In this document: piece after piece, positions 1 through 12,040 of the stretch
Position numbering within the stretch: the stretch's first letter is position 1
Layout of the letters: every line of letters starts with the position of its first letter
Source: Phoronis australis
Lineage: Eukaryota > Phoronida > Phoronidae
Assembly: GCA_002633005.1 (NCBI GenBank)
Contig: NMRA01000001.1
Coordinates: forward strand, 2,022,933 to 2,086,932
DNA length: 64,000 nucleotides
Direction: 5' to 3'
Made by a program: the position numbers and the translations under genes
Notes under the pieces: generated by a model
What the model saw: the letters and a program-made list of their open reading frames with translations, nothing else
Told to the model about the DNA's origin: nothing
Database searches by the model: none

Positions 1-1026
1 ATTATTCGCTATTTTTATAGACATGTGTACGGAGAACCGTTAGTAGGTGTTTGGTGAATATGGAGTATATGCTCCTTTTAGTAAAACGTGCATGCGTGAA
101 GGAAGTTTCACAACAATGGCGGAGTTCACAAGTAACTCACACTAACAAAAGAGCATCTGTGATAAATCGTTTCAGCACTAATGATAACGTTACATTAATG
201 GCAATTCCGCTTTTGGAAGTCTTCTAATACATAATTTTTTGTTAAGTATGAGAGAACTAGTCGCAGAAAGTCGTTTTTCCCGAAAGTTATGCCCACACAC
301 TGCAGTCCGACAACTTGGTGCCGAGAGTTAAAAAAGCATGAACAATGATCGCCTGGCTAAAAAATGTTGGCAATGGATAATTTCTGTTTCGTATTGAAAA
401 ACGATTTCTGGCATTTTTCATATTTACTTCAAGATGTTTTAAATGGCTTCCAAAATATAAGAATTGTCTTTGGTGATTTAATGACATCTAAAAATAAAAA
501 AGCGTAAATCTTACGCTAATAGATAAAGATCATACTAAAATGATTCCGTCCCGATTGTCAGTCTGATATTGATTTGCTGCTTCATCCGACGGGGTGACAG
601 TCCTTTTCTTTTGGTTTCTGGAAAATCAAAGAAAAAAACAATTCGCCTTCAATCCCTATAAGGTCATCGGAGGGAGGTGTTTTGACACCACTCCTTTAAC
701 GTACGAACCCTTATATGTTGGTCATCATGTCAACTATTCGTGAACTGATGGAAAATATAAGCGTTGACCTTTCTTAGGATAGTTTGTCCAGTTCATCATG
801 TCCGGTCGAGAACAATGATCTCATTGACACAAGAACGATCACAATATCGGGAAATTTACGGCGTTGCAAACAAAAGTATCACACGGTACTGCAAGTGGAC
901 GTTTCGGTTGCTGTTACGGTAACAACCGTGATTACTTAGGAAGATACTCAAAGATCAACGAACAGATTTCATTTAAAGTTAATCAACTAAAGCTTCATTT
1001 TCAAAAAAAATATCCGTCAAAATACT
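1..1026. other. No gene recognised; downstream of lectin/sushi gene
   Basis: AT-rich sequence with only short open frames on both strands and no recognisable domain or splice-supported exon. It lies immediately 3' of the minus-strand lectin/sushi gene and may contain part of its 3' untranslated region, but I saw no convincing minus-strand AATAAA signal here. Confidence 0.4.
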
Positions 1027-4000
1027 TTACCCGCAAAGCTTCCCCTTCTTTTGAAGAAACGCCAGCGTTCCTGCGATAGCGGCTAGAACAGCCCCGGCGG
1101 ATGTTATGGCAGCGACTTGCCAGATTTCCAAACCTTCCTCAGGAACCAGGATTTCTAAGAGATAAGGCCAAATGTAGACATTATAAAGATCGAGGCAGAA
1201 CAGAAGACACCTTCTGACAGGTAAGATTGCGACTGCAGGTAACTCTTGAGCAAATATGGCGATAATGGCCTCGTAGTTATTTCTATTTTCAGATATCAGT
1301 GTTCTCTGCAGCAAGCTGAAAGACTAAGGAGGGTGTATTCTGTTCGCGTGAACATAAGTCTAAACGCACAACCTCTCTGTGACGCCCGTAATGAGCCCAC
1401 AACAAATTACGTCCGCGTACGGGTACAAAATTTGTGGACGGGTACGGGGTTTGGCTACGGGAAACCGCTCGAGTGTCTCATTGACAGGAACAGTTGAACG
1501 GAGTTAATTTGCATCGTAGACACGCATTAGTGTCTCGGTGTCGATTATTTGCATACTTGGGTCCAAGAAGTACTCGTCAACGACATTTGAAAATGTTATC
1601 TGTTACAGATTTTTAAACTACAGCACATTTCTATAATTTGGGGCTCTGAATTTTTGTTAAGGACGCGTAGATATGGAAGAGATCGAGAATTCTTGTGTTA
1701 TCATTTAGGTTAACTTTAACCGTTAATACCGTTCATCGTTTAGAAAGTAGGCGGGGTTTCTGCGGAAACTTCATGATAGATGTGTCAACATGAATCAGCT
1801 GTCACTCACTACATAAAAATTAAAAATTAAAATCCATTGTAAGACGTTTTAAACTAAAATGAAGCAGAAAGAGTGTCTTTAAACCATACGTGTTTTATAT
1901 TAGTGATGTGATGCCTCAGATGCTGTGCCAAGTAGGTATTTTCGGAGGCTGAAGGTCGAGTGAAAGTAATTACTCGCCGAAGCAACCGAGGCAATAACAC
2001 CACTCACATAAAAACGCGTGTAACTTAATGTATTCATGCCACATATTAAAGATATCATAGGCGGATTTAGGGGGGGAGGGGGGNNNNNNNNNNNNNNNNN
2101 NNNNNNNNNNNNNNNNNNNNNNNNNNNNNNNNNNNNNNNNNNNNNNNNNNNNNNNNNNNNNNNNNNNNNNNNNNNNNNNNNNNNNNNNNNNNNNNNNNNN
2201 NNNNNNNNNNNNNNNNNNNNNNNNNNNNNNNNNNNNNNNNNNNNNNNNNNNNNNTGGCTGGTGCAAGGAAAATTAAACAGCGGCAGCGTGAAGAAATATC
2301 GAGTGCACCAATTTGGAATGGCAGTGGGGGGCCCAGAGCGCGGCGGAACCGTGTTCCCGTTTTTTTTGGGCCGCCAGTGCATACAATCGCGCTTTGCCCA
2401 ATTCTCCGAGGCAACATCCTGGGTCCCCCTCTTATGGTATCCTAGATCCGCCACTGGATATAACTCACACTTCTTCTCGAGCTCTTGTTTCCTTTCCAAT
2501 GCATGTAGCCATGTCAAGTGACCGTACAATAACCGTTTTCGATTAACGTCTATTGCACGGACACGTGACACGTTACTCATTGCACGGGCGTATCAAGATA
2601 TAAAAAAGAAAATTCCTGAAATTTTAGGAACTGTCTACAGTATGAGGCAATTTTAGTTTTGTTTTATCGTAGTCGTTCGTAAATGTCACCTGGATATCAA
2701 TAGTTGCGTGAACAGATTCCCTTTAGCTAGTCTCTTCGCTGACGCAGTTTTTAGTTCATCACGGGACACAAGACTACCTCAAACACAAATAGTAGGCTTA
2801 TTATATATGTTTCTTAACTAATACTTACTTTCACAGTGAGGCACGTAAATGGTTCCGTTGTAGCACGTGACTGACTTTGTCAAAGTTGTGTCGGGGTACT
2901 GGTAACCCCCGTCGCACGTGTAGTTGATATTCTCGTCGTAGACAAGCAACGGCCCTGTTGCGTTGTGGGTCGCGAAGTTAACTTGAATTACTTCACATTT
3001 TGTTACTGTAAAAAGCGTGTAAATGAAGTTATTTCAGACCAGAGGTACCTCTGTACCCAGTCACATAAAGTTATACTCTGGATAACAACAAAATGCACAA
3101 AATCACCCTATCGCATGTGTTGAATAATGTTTTTGACATCACGTAATAATCATAGGTATCCAGCGGTTAACTTTTAAGTTTTATACAACCAAGCTCAGAG
3201 CTGACAGAATATCTAGAGTTGATTAACTATCGACTATTACCTCGGGAGATCACACGTGCAATGGCGACTGTAGCCTTGTTTCGATTTAATTTTTGCGACA
3301 GCCACAAAAATCTAGTTTGCACTGGTAGCTCTACCAATGAAACTTAAACTTTAAGCTTCCGGCAGTATCACGGGGATCCCTAACTCCAAAATTTCGAATC
3401 CAAACAACGTAAATGCGCCTATATTGGCTCATGTGTCTATATTAGAAATAATGCCAATACCAGGCATTATAGGCGTATGCGTTTGTACGCAAAGCATTTG
3501 GCTAAAACCAAAAGATGCTATATATACACGCACCTCGTTTGCATTTCAAAACATTCTCTGCTATTTTGCTCGTGGAATGCTGTAGAGAACTTTGCAAATG
3601 ATACCGGATTGGCACAATATGCCGAAACGTGCATGTATTTATTTCGAAACAACTTAATTTAAAACACTTACTTTGTTTTCTATTGAAAACTGTGGACACT
3701 TTATCTTGGTTTGGCCGGGAAGGTTGACTAGATAGTTTAAGCCAATCAAACGTGTTTCTTCCAAACATTTAACGATTCGGATTTGGCTCTTCCATTTTCG
3801 CATACAGTTCATTAAGGTTCTTAAAGGGACACTCCTTGAGGGTTGATAAGAAAAAAGGGTTTAAATTCGAACAATTGAAACAAAATCCTCTGGTGGAATG
3901 GACTGACGTATCTCGGCAAATAGTTGGAAAGATTCAGAATTTTAGTTCACAACTGAATCATCCAAAATGTTCCACACTGTCCAGGCATTTGTTACATATA

Positions 4001-7000
4001 CTGGGGTACCGTAAAAAGTTGCTTCACGTGTCCGAGGAAATGGTGCGTTGAACACAAACGTTTCACTAATAAATGTAAGCCAAATAGAACATACACACGG
4101 TGAGACCCTAATTTGAAGCCTGCTGAGCACTCAATTACGCATGGGCATTTTCATGTTCCCTCTTATGCATGTCAGGATCAAAGAATAATTAAAAATGTGT
4201 ATACAGATAGCTATTCGCCAGTGCACATAATTCCCGCCCGATTCGCTAGTCTAGGCACGCGCAAGGGGGACCCTAAAATGTCCGTGTAAACCTTTGTGCC
4301 CTGTCTTACCTACGCAGCCAACTGAAGACACGGAATCTTGGAAGCACGTTATCTTTTTCGTGAAGTCGTTGTCTGGAAACATGTGCCCAGGAGTACAACT
4401 ATACGTCACTTCTGTCTCGTATGTGACAATGGCGGTTGTTGGTGTCCTTGTAGTGTTACCACTGTCTGACACTAAACATTCTTTGACTAGAGTGGAACAA
4501 AACAGAACAAAATCACTTACAGGAGATATCTTCGAATACTAATGGCGCAGTACTAACCCACAAAGAGGAAACTGCATGAATGAGCTTTCACTTTGAACCC
4601 TTTGAAGTTTAAATTATTAATTTCCTATTTAAATTATTGCGGGGTCATATCAGTGAGAACACCAAAGCCATTGATTCAAGTAGTGACAAGAAACCGAAAA
4701 ACAATAATCTAAAGGGTGAAAATATTGAGTAAAGATCTCTTTTGGAACGCCGGGTTGTACACTTTTCACACCAAGGTACCGTTCTTTGGTTCCAAAAGGG
4801 ATCTTTACTCAATATTTTTATTACTTAAATGGAACCCAGTAATATACATAATCTAAAGTTTGTGTAAGATCCTAGAAAAGTGTCCATATTTTGTTAACTT
4901 CGGAGCGTCATATAATTATGAGAAATGGCTGACTGGATCCATGTGCGACTTTCACTTATACCATGCTTTCAGCAGCGATCTCCAAAATGTTTGGAATCGC
5001 CTTGCTTTTGCGTGAACTACAAAAAACTCGTGCTTTTATGATTTTCACAAAAAAATCAAAAGTTCCATAAAAAGAAAAAAAAATGGTGATTTGGAAATTA
5101 TAACACAGGCTTTGAGATTTCATCTTGAACAGTATATGAAACGAACTGTTAAGTTATTGCTAGCGTTGTTTTCAGCGATCAGTTTACCTTTTCTTTTTTG
5201 CTTAGTTTATTAAAAAAGACATGGTTAGTGATTCAAATATCAACGGTTTGGTTGGTAAACGGCCAATACTTAAATTTTCAAGACTTTCTACTTTCAGAGG
5301 GTTATTCTTTTACCGAGTTAGAATCTATTGTTTTATAGAGTAAGCAAAGCAGAACGACTGAGGAAGAAGACAGCCGAGCGTACACGCACAAGAGAGAGGT
5401 TCATGCCCAACACTTTCAAATTTGTAAAGGGTGTTCTGACCAGTGACCGTCTGAAGTGTACACAGGAGGAGCTGGAAAACCATCTGAAGGACGTGCACAG
5501 TGGCGTGGCCAGAACTATTCAGTTGGCGGACTTTGGTTGGTTGGATGTTGAGGATACACCAAGTGTAGTCTTGGAAATGGGCGACATCAAGTTCTCAGAG
5601 GGGAAGAATGACGTAGAAAAATCAGAATCTCGGTCAGCCCCAGGTCACTTCTCAAGGAGCTTAGAAATGATTGCTTATCAGAGCAAGGATCGAGACGAGA
5701 CCGGTATTGTATGGTGGGTGGCAAAAATCAGAGGTAGTGTTTTTTTTCACAGAAAGCGCTGGTTTATTGCGGGCCTCTCATCTCAGTGGCAAGGCTTGGA
5801 GGGCCTGTACTGTGTGTTTGAATTTTCTTTAACGGAACGAGGGCTCCAAGCAATGTGCTTACTGAACACGTGTCAGCACTTTTGTCACGGACAATTGTCC
5901 ATGACAACGTGAAATCACGCTATATTTATGATTTTTACTCACGACGAGTTCGTGTTACTCATGAAGACTTCAAATGCGTAGTACACCGTGACTGATGCGC
6001 ATTTGGGTAAACAGTTTCAAAATGTATTTGTTGACATCATGGCGACGCAGGAGTACAAGAATAAAATCACACAATGCTTTGGAAGTGTGAAAAACAATTG
6101 GGACTGTTCGAAAAGTTAAAATATGAATTGCGGCAACTAAAATAAACCCTATTGGTGATCAGGAGCACATAATATTCTTACTTGTGCAAGTCACCGATTC
6201 GTTCAACGTCAAGTTTCCGCCAGGCTCGCAGGTAGTGATGATATTTTCAACCCCTTTTGATATTTCATATCCTTTGGTGCACACGTAGTTTAGTGAATTT
6301 CCTACGTAGACTTTACTCCCGATGGTGGCGTTGGGAGCGGCGTTAGTTGAGTTCATAACAACGCATTCTGTAAGATTTCAAATAAAACTTTAGTAAAAGA
6401 AAGCATTCTACAAACTCTTTGCACTAATTATGTTGGAGAGTACTACACTCTTTTATCCCAGAAAGTATTCCGAAATTTACGTTTTCTCATTATGTGACAG
6501 AGAAAAGAGATTTGTATTTAAAGTCAAATAAAAATATAACACAGTTAATTAATTGCAAATTTCTGCGTCTGACTATCCAAAAACTTTAAAATATATTATC
6601 AATTTAAAATATAACGCCACTTGAATTTCCAAGCGTGATATCGTATTTTTGAGTCAAATTAAAACGTGGTCATTTTCATAATTTCGTAGTCAGGAAATGG
6701 TCAAGAACGCTGTCACTATACCTTCCAACTTTTTGCACACTCGCGCCAGCTGTTGAGTTTTTGCAATAGGTACCAAGTTGGTTTGGTTTGGTAAAAGGTA
6801 GAAGAATGCTGCTGCTTGTCCGGATTTTAAAGATCTGTATTCACACAATGCCTCCGAACCGTCCGTGAAGTATTTATTTGGGCCCTCAATGCCAATCCAA
6901 AAACTCGTTACTGTTTTAGGGCTGCGAGAAAAAAACATAAAATGATGGTTGAAACACAAGCTACAAAATCCTCGTTACAACGGGAACTGGTTACATTCTG

Positions 7001-8292
7001 AGTGAAAGTGGAAATTGTTTTGATCATAATGCAGTAATATTATCTTGGACTTACAGAAAAATGAGTACAGCAAGAAGTACGTTTCTTAAGTAATCCATCC
7101 TGATTACGGCGAATAAAATTGATATAAAGATGAGACGAAGGCACTTATTTGTTGATTCTGGCATCATCTTGCACCATCAAAAATAAAAAGTAACTAAAAA
7201 ACTCATATTAAATTCAGTTAAGTTTGAAAATATTTGGAGTTGGGTTGAATGATAATTATTTGGGCTTAAATTTCGACTGAATTAACTTGCGTTAAAATCT
7301 GTTTTATGACGTGTTTAACAAAAATGAAGCAAAAAGAGTATTTTCACACGCTCAACTAAGCTATGTCTTAACGACCTACACCGATTAGTGAACTAAGTAA
7401 CCTACAGCTTAAGTATCCGCAAAAAAAATCTGCACCCTCATCGTAGCTACAAGAACTCTACGATCGAAAGTTGTTTCAGTCGCAGTGTGAACAAATATGA
7501 CCACCAGGAGGCAAATCAAATTGCCAGGGACCCAAGACATTCAGTTCAAACATGTCTAAAATTGACTACATCATTTCGATTTGACTAAACACGTGATGCA
7601 GTCGGAGAAATAAACACAATGTGGTAGGCCTCAATCGACATGTTTTGGAATACATTCTCAGCAAGCACACCATAACAGTCAAACTTACGCGAAGTACAGG
7701 AAGGTTTTCTCGTCTTCATCCCATACGCTGACTAAGTGGGCACCTTTACTGACGCAATCACTCTCTGCCGCGTCCCATGTACTGATAGAGGATGATATCC
7801 AGTAGCAGTATAATTTATAGTAAACCCAGCCGGGCGGGCAGGAATCTATGAAAAAGGCAAGATTGGTTTGATTTGTACTGGTTACATAGTTAAAGTCAAA
7901 ACATTTACAAATTTTGCAAGCCAATCAGCTACCTTACTGCCACCAAATTTGGAACGACGTTTATTACCTATCAACACCTTAACGCTAAGACACTTGTCGT
8001 TTTTGTCGATTGTCTCATCAATAATGGATACAAGACCCATTTTACTGAAAAATATAAATTATCTTTAAAAGACATAACTGACACTGAACCATAAAAAACT
8101 ATGGTTAAAACCTATCCGGCTGATCATACAATCGATAAAATCTTTCACACGTTCAATCAAAATTTTGAATTCTTAGATCAACTAAACGCCATTAATCAAC
8201 AATCACAAGAACACAAAATATAAATGCAGCTTACCTATCTTGATGACACAAAAGGAAAGGAACACCTGAAAAAAAATTGCATAGTCCTTCAT
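1027..8292 (-). CDS. Type I membrane protein: C-type lectin domain plus three sushi domains
   Basis: Rebuilt from seven exons: 8292-8235, 7845-7689, 6921-6722, 6367-6182, 4486-4310, 3005-2829, 1154-1027. All have GT/AG borders and joining phases, giving 360 residues. Residues 1-19 are a signal peptide (MKDYAIFFQ then a hydrophobic run). Residues 20-138 form a long-form C-type lectin domain (CPPGW near the start, GAHLVSVW, FWIGI, FTDGS, a final VCKK). It lacks the EPN/QPD and WND calcium-site motifs, so calcium-dependent sugar binding is doubtful. Residues 139-318 are three sushi (CCP) modules, each one exon with symmetric 1-1 phase and four cysteines; the usual Trp between Cys3 and Cys4 is missing in all three. 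Residues 329-352 are a membrane helix, followed by a short basic tail ending KKGKLCG. Probable role: cell-surface recognition or adhesion. Domain calls are firm; the first exon and function are inferred. An alternative first exon lies at 7055-7098. Confidence 0.8.
2056..2456. mobile_element. Non-autonomous DNA transposon with 5-bp target duplication
   Basis: The element starts CATAGGCGGATTTAGG and ends, read on the other strand, CAGTGGCGGATCTAGG. It is flanked on both sides by GATAT (2051-2055 and 2457-2461), a 5-bp target site duplication. The ends match the element at 37957-38107, so both belong to one family. It sits in the intron before the last exon of the lectin/sushi gene. A 171-base gap hides its middle, so coding content is unknown. 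5-bp duplications occur in some hAT groups, but the superfamily is not certain. Confidence 0.75.
2084..2254. other. Assembly gap (N run)
   Basis: 171 undetermined bases, starting right after a G-rich stretch inside the transposon. Any length or content of this part is unknown. Confidence 0.99.
4719..4818. repeat. Foldback inverted repeat
   Basis: About 29-bp near-perfect arms (AATATTGAGTAAAGATCTC at 4721 and its reverse complement ending at 4816) flank a loop of about 40 bases. It lies in an intron of the lectin/sushi gene. It is consistent with a very short foldback transposon; no clear target duplication was found. Confidence 0.75.
5331..5912 (+). mobile_element. Degenerate non-LTR retrotransposon fragment (before and into reverse transcriptase)
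   Basis: An open frame on the strand opposite to the host gene, with no ATG at its start. It contains RERFMPNTFKFVKGVL, then EELENHLKDVHSG, then KSESRSAPG. In non-LTR retrotransposons this order (N-P-F-K-F..., EELE.HL...HSD, then ...R..SAPGP.G) marks the linker leading into reverse transcriptase motif 1. After SAPG the similarity fades and the catalytic part is not visible, so this is a truncated, decayed copy in an intron of the lectin/sushi gene. The family match is from memory of conserved patterns, not a search. Confidence 0.7.
7055..7098 (-). other. Possible alternative first exon encoding a second signal peptide
   Basis: ATG at 7098 opens a 44-base exon coding MDYLRNVLLAVLIF plus two bases, ending at a consensus donor GTAAGT. 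Its phase (2) matches the acceptor at 6921. Splicing would give a protein starting with this hydrophobic leader and continuing LPKTVTSFWIG, so it would lack the first half of the lectin domain. The hydrophobic leader and donor are seen directly; use in vivo is inference, and a chance open frame is possible. Confidence 0.35.
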
Positions 8293-9461
8293 ATAATAAA
8301 AACAGAATTTGTTAGCAGTTAGAGGCAATACGCGGATCCATACAGCACTTGACTAATACTCGACATATAGGTTATTGCAAAAGGGTTTACAAAAGTGATC
8401 TGACCAATATCAATGTCATAAAATGATTTAACCAGACACCAATGGTGTTTTTCGTATCTCAAGAGCTTTGAGTTTATTTGAAAAGGCACAAAAATTTGAA
8501 AAGGTGTCACAATTGACTCCAACTGCAGAGAAACAAAGCATGGATTTTCCAGACTGAACAGCTGATTTGCGGCCTTTGTATGCTCCACAGAGGGCGCGCT
8601 TTTCATTCATCCACTGAACACAATCTACACTGAACAACACAACTTTATTATTTTTCCAGCTTGGTGCAATCAGATTTGTTGAAAAATCCATGAGATCTGT
8701 GAATTTGGTGGTAAAATACAACAATTTTTGTTCTTTGCAATAAGACACTTTTTCTAACTTCTACGCATTGCAAAACAAATTAAAATTCCTGGAACAAATG
8801 AAACACAATAAATTCTCCGTAAAACCTCAGTGGTACTCCTTTGTGAATATTTTAAGCACACATTGAAAAGAGTTTTAATATTGTAGGTCAAAGGTCAGTT
8901 GGAATACTTCCATACGTTAAACAGCCATTATTATTATTAGAACATTTTAGTTCAAAACCTGTAAATGAAATATCTAAAATTTCAAAATTAATAAATTTTA
9001 TGCTACATCATACATTCCTTTTAGATTCATAAATTGTTTAACATTTGTACTCAAAGACGTGCGATCACTCGTGTACAGAACAATATAATGTATTACGTGG
9101 CAGTTCATAGTGGATCTCGTTTTGACGAAAGGACGTTTAACTTAAAAATGTTTCCTTCTTCATCAAACGTTTTTAGGATAAGCAGGGACAGGCATTAGTT
9201 AGGATTACCTTCTCGTAAGAGTTGCTGCTTAGATATTCACCTCGGTAAGGTACATTTATTGATAACTACACAACCTATAACAATACTGTTCTCCCGTGAG
9301 GTCCTGATACGAAACAAAATTTGGAAATCTCAACTAACAAAATTGTATTAGAACAAAAATAGAATTAAAATATGAAATAAAGATATTATGAACAAAGCTA
9401 GAATAACAGAGTGAGTGACCAAACAATGAAACGTTACACAGCTACCCGGATTTAAAGATAC
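8293..9461. other. Upstream region of lectin/sushi gene, no gene recognised
   Basis: AT-rich sequence. A 106-codon minus-strand open frame at 8428-8748 has no recognised motif. Promoter elements could not be assigned. Confidence 0.35.
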
Positions 9462-9701
9462 CTATGTATCCACTCTCTGCTGAAAGTATGAATCAAGATG
9501 TTTCCACAACACGGCACTAAACAAGAGGAATAAAGTAATGTATGCCAAAATTAGTACTGCTTTTATGGAAATAGAGATTGCCTTTGACCTATAATGACCA
9601 TTGTGAACTTGGTTTACTGGTTGAATTTTGTCACGCCCTGGAGACATCTGTACATAGCTAAACACACGTGGTAATCTCTCCGCACTAACAGTTCGAGCCA
9701 T
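9462..9701 (-). CDS. Hypothetical 79-residue frame with type II-like membrane helix
   Basis: An ATG-initiated minus-strand frame. It has about 48 polar, basic residues (starting MARTVSAERLPRVF, including SPGRDKIQPVN), then a strong hydrophobic helix (AVLILAYITLFLLFSAVLW, about residues 49-67), then a short tail ending at TAG. The layout resembles the first exon of a type II membrane protein. The TAG sits exactly at a consensus donor (TAG then GTATCT), so the frame would end before splicing there. A weaker donor a few codons earlier (AGA then GTGGAT) would allow continuation, but I could not identify the next exon. It may be a real small protein, a broken first exon or chance. It lies upstream of the lectin/sushi gene on the same strand. 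Confidence 0.35.
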   Translation of the reverse strand: MARTVSAERLPRVFSYVQMSPGRDKIQPVNQVHNGHYRSKAISISIKAVLILAYITLFLLFSAVLWKHLDSYFQQRVDT

Positions 9702-11352
9702 CCCAAACGGTGGTGTATGTTGGCAGAATAGTTAATTTCCGTATTGACCAGTATTTGCTGTTACGGGGGTGAAATTCGATTACAGTTGCCCCCTTATCTG
9801 TCCACCAGTAGTCACTCAACCAGTTAGGGGTTCTGTTCGTACTAATGCAAGTCTCCCAGACATCGTTGATACTCAGACTATAAAAGCTCCGATCCAAAAA
9901 CCGATTTCAATAACTTTTCATTTAAACCGTATATTAGAGTTCAATGAATACGAAGTCATTATAGGATTTTAGTATAATGGTAGTACAGTTGACGGCATGT
10001 TGGCGAGCGGTTTAAAGGCAACAAAGCATGAAAAGGAGACTAACTCAACAATATAGATACCTAGTTGCAATGAAGCTGCACTTTAAAATTCACAATTTCA
10101 CGATACTACTGTTAATTTGAAACGTTCCTTACAATAGATGAGGTGCACTATTCGAGAAAGCGTGATGCGAAAAATGCAATAAAAAGCTCGAAAAGTTATT
10201 TGAAATGCTCTCTGCGATGTAGAAAGACATTTTCAATCGAGTTTTCCGAAAGTTTTCATTACAGTTTTCTAAATTATAATATTTTTATTAAGAAAAGACT
10301 TTGTCACGATAAACACAAGCATGTTTATCAGTGATTTTTATACTTCATTTGAACAGACCTAATTTTGGCTGCTGTAGGTTCTTCAAGCAGAATCTTTTCT
10401 TTCCTAAAACTGCGTTTTACACTCATGAAAATTCTTAAATCGTAACAGGCGTCAATTCCGAGTTCTATTTCTTAGCAATAAGATAGAAATGATCAAATTT
10501 CTAACAAAATTAAAGCTTCAATACTTACCAAGAAAATCGCAAGTTTAGAAGGATTCTCCATTTTTAAAAACAAATTTACCCGGCAACAGTCAAACTATCC
10601 GAGTACACGCTTTTCACCATGAGATATGTCGACAATGTTTTAAAGTTTTACATGACCTTATAAAAAGGCTTATCACCAAATCCACTTTAAAACTTTGCAA
10701 GACTGACGACGTTACGTGAAGCGTGGGACAAAACCAAGTCAAAAATGTTCTTGAAACTACGTCGTTGACAAAAACGAGACATCCGTCAATCTCCAATATC
10801 ACACATTAGCGTATGCAGATTCCATCCTCTTGTTCCTACTATTGTATAGGTACAGTGTTTTGTTTATCTTGACAACATTGAAATCGAACTTGTATCCAAG
10901 ACGAAAATTTGAGCAAGTGAGAAGTACGCAGATTTTGCAAAAAGCATTACTTCTTAGCGGGGGATTGGTCGCATTTCCGTCTGGGCAATAAATTAATACC
11001 CTATTTATAAAGGTCAATCATCTCCCATAAAGTTACATATTTGTTCAATTACAAAAGGGGTTTTGTTTATTCAGCAGAACACACTCGAGGAGACCGTTCT
11101 CTAAAATGAGCAGTAATGTGTAGCGTATTGAAATACAGCCAAAAGTCTGAATGTGAAAACGCAATAAAGCTCGGATTACCGTCTGCAAATTTCGTTTAGT
11201 ACCTGGATTATCAACGTCATCAGTCAAACATTCACCAATGGGAACTCTGAAATTCTCTTTGTGCGGAGAAATTGGTCAACACTGCGATGCCAACGCGTAT
11301 TCTTAGGCAACACTAGGATGAGGTGACTACCTCAAACCAAAACAAAACATAG

Positions 11353-11374
11353 CAAAACAAAACAAAACAAAACA
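11353..11374. repeat. Simple repeat (CAAAA)n
   Basis: About four perfect pentanucleotide copies, with further interrupted copies on either side. Confidence 0.85.
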
Positions 11375-12040
11375 GCGAACAAAACAAGTTGTTGCTTGGT
11401 GATCACGAATAGTACAGTCGCAAAGTACGTTTAGCGGTAATGAACTTGTTCCTTTCTTTAAGGACAAAGGTGTAAAATGAACTGACGACAAACATTTTGC
11501 GCATGAAATAATTTACACGTAGCTATATATAGTTTAACAACACACCGAGCACTAGAGCAAAATTCGCGTGGTAACGAAAACCATTTCTGCAATAAGTTTT
11601 TTATCATTTATTATAACTGTGTTCAAAGGCAACAATGTAAGCTTACTTTGGAGTAATTCGACGCTTAAGAAGTAAACACTTCTAACACCCCGGCCCTAGA
11701 TATGAAGATGCGGGGACTTCAGTTACAGAACTGTTTTTATTAAAATATAGCAATTCGGCATTACAGACACTTACAGGATGATAACGCTCATTCCCAACAG
11801 AAACAGGTAACAAAACTTTATGTGATTTGTTGGAAGTAAGAAACTTGTGTGAATAGATGTGAATGAAATTATCATGCAGTGCAACCAAGTGCTCACACTC
11901 AATACAGCGAACCTTATACAATCACAGAACCATGATGCATACTCAGCAAAAAAACAAGAACCAGAAACAAAGATAACATCTTAACAGTGCTGCCCGTATC
12001 TAGCACACGTGGTTCAGGGCACTCAATCTAAGCAATACTG

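Noticed and set aside
1380-1450. GTACGGG/CGGGTACGG repeats as a possible regulatory palindrome
   Set aside because: Short and imperfect; no gene start is nearby and similar words are expected by chance.
7990-8056. Minus-strand exon-like segment (MGLVSIIDETIDKND...) with acceptor and donor in the lectin gene
   Set aside because: Its reading frame does not match the phase of the signal-peptide exon; including it creates a stop. Direct joining of 8235 to 7845 is clean.
8428-8748. 106-codon minus-strand frame
   Set aside because: No ATG context, helix, domain or splice partner was recognised; probably chance or repeat sequence.
9685-9897. Minus-strand frame containing NWLSDYWWTDKG, overlapping the membrane-helix frame
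   Set aside because: It has no ATG start, overlaps the better-supported frame in another phase, and I recognise no domain.
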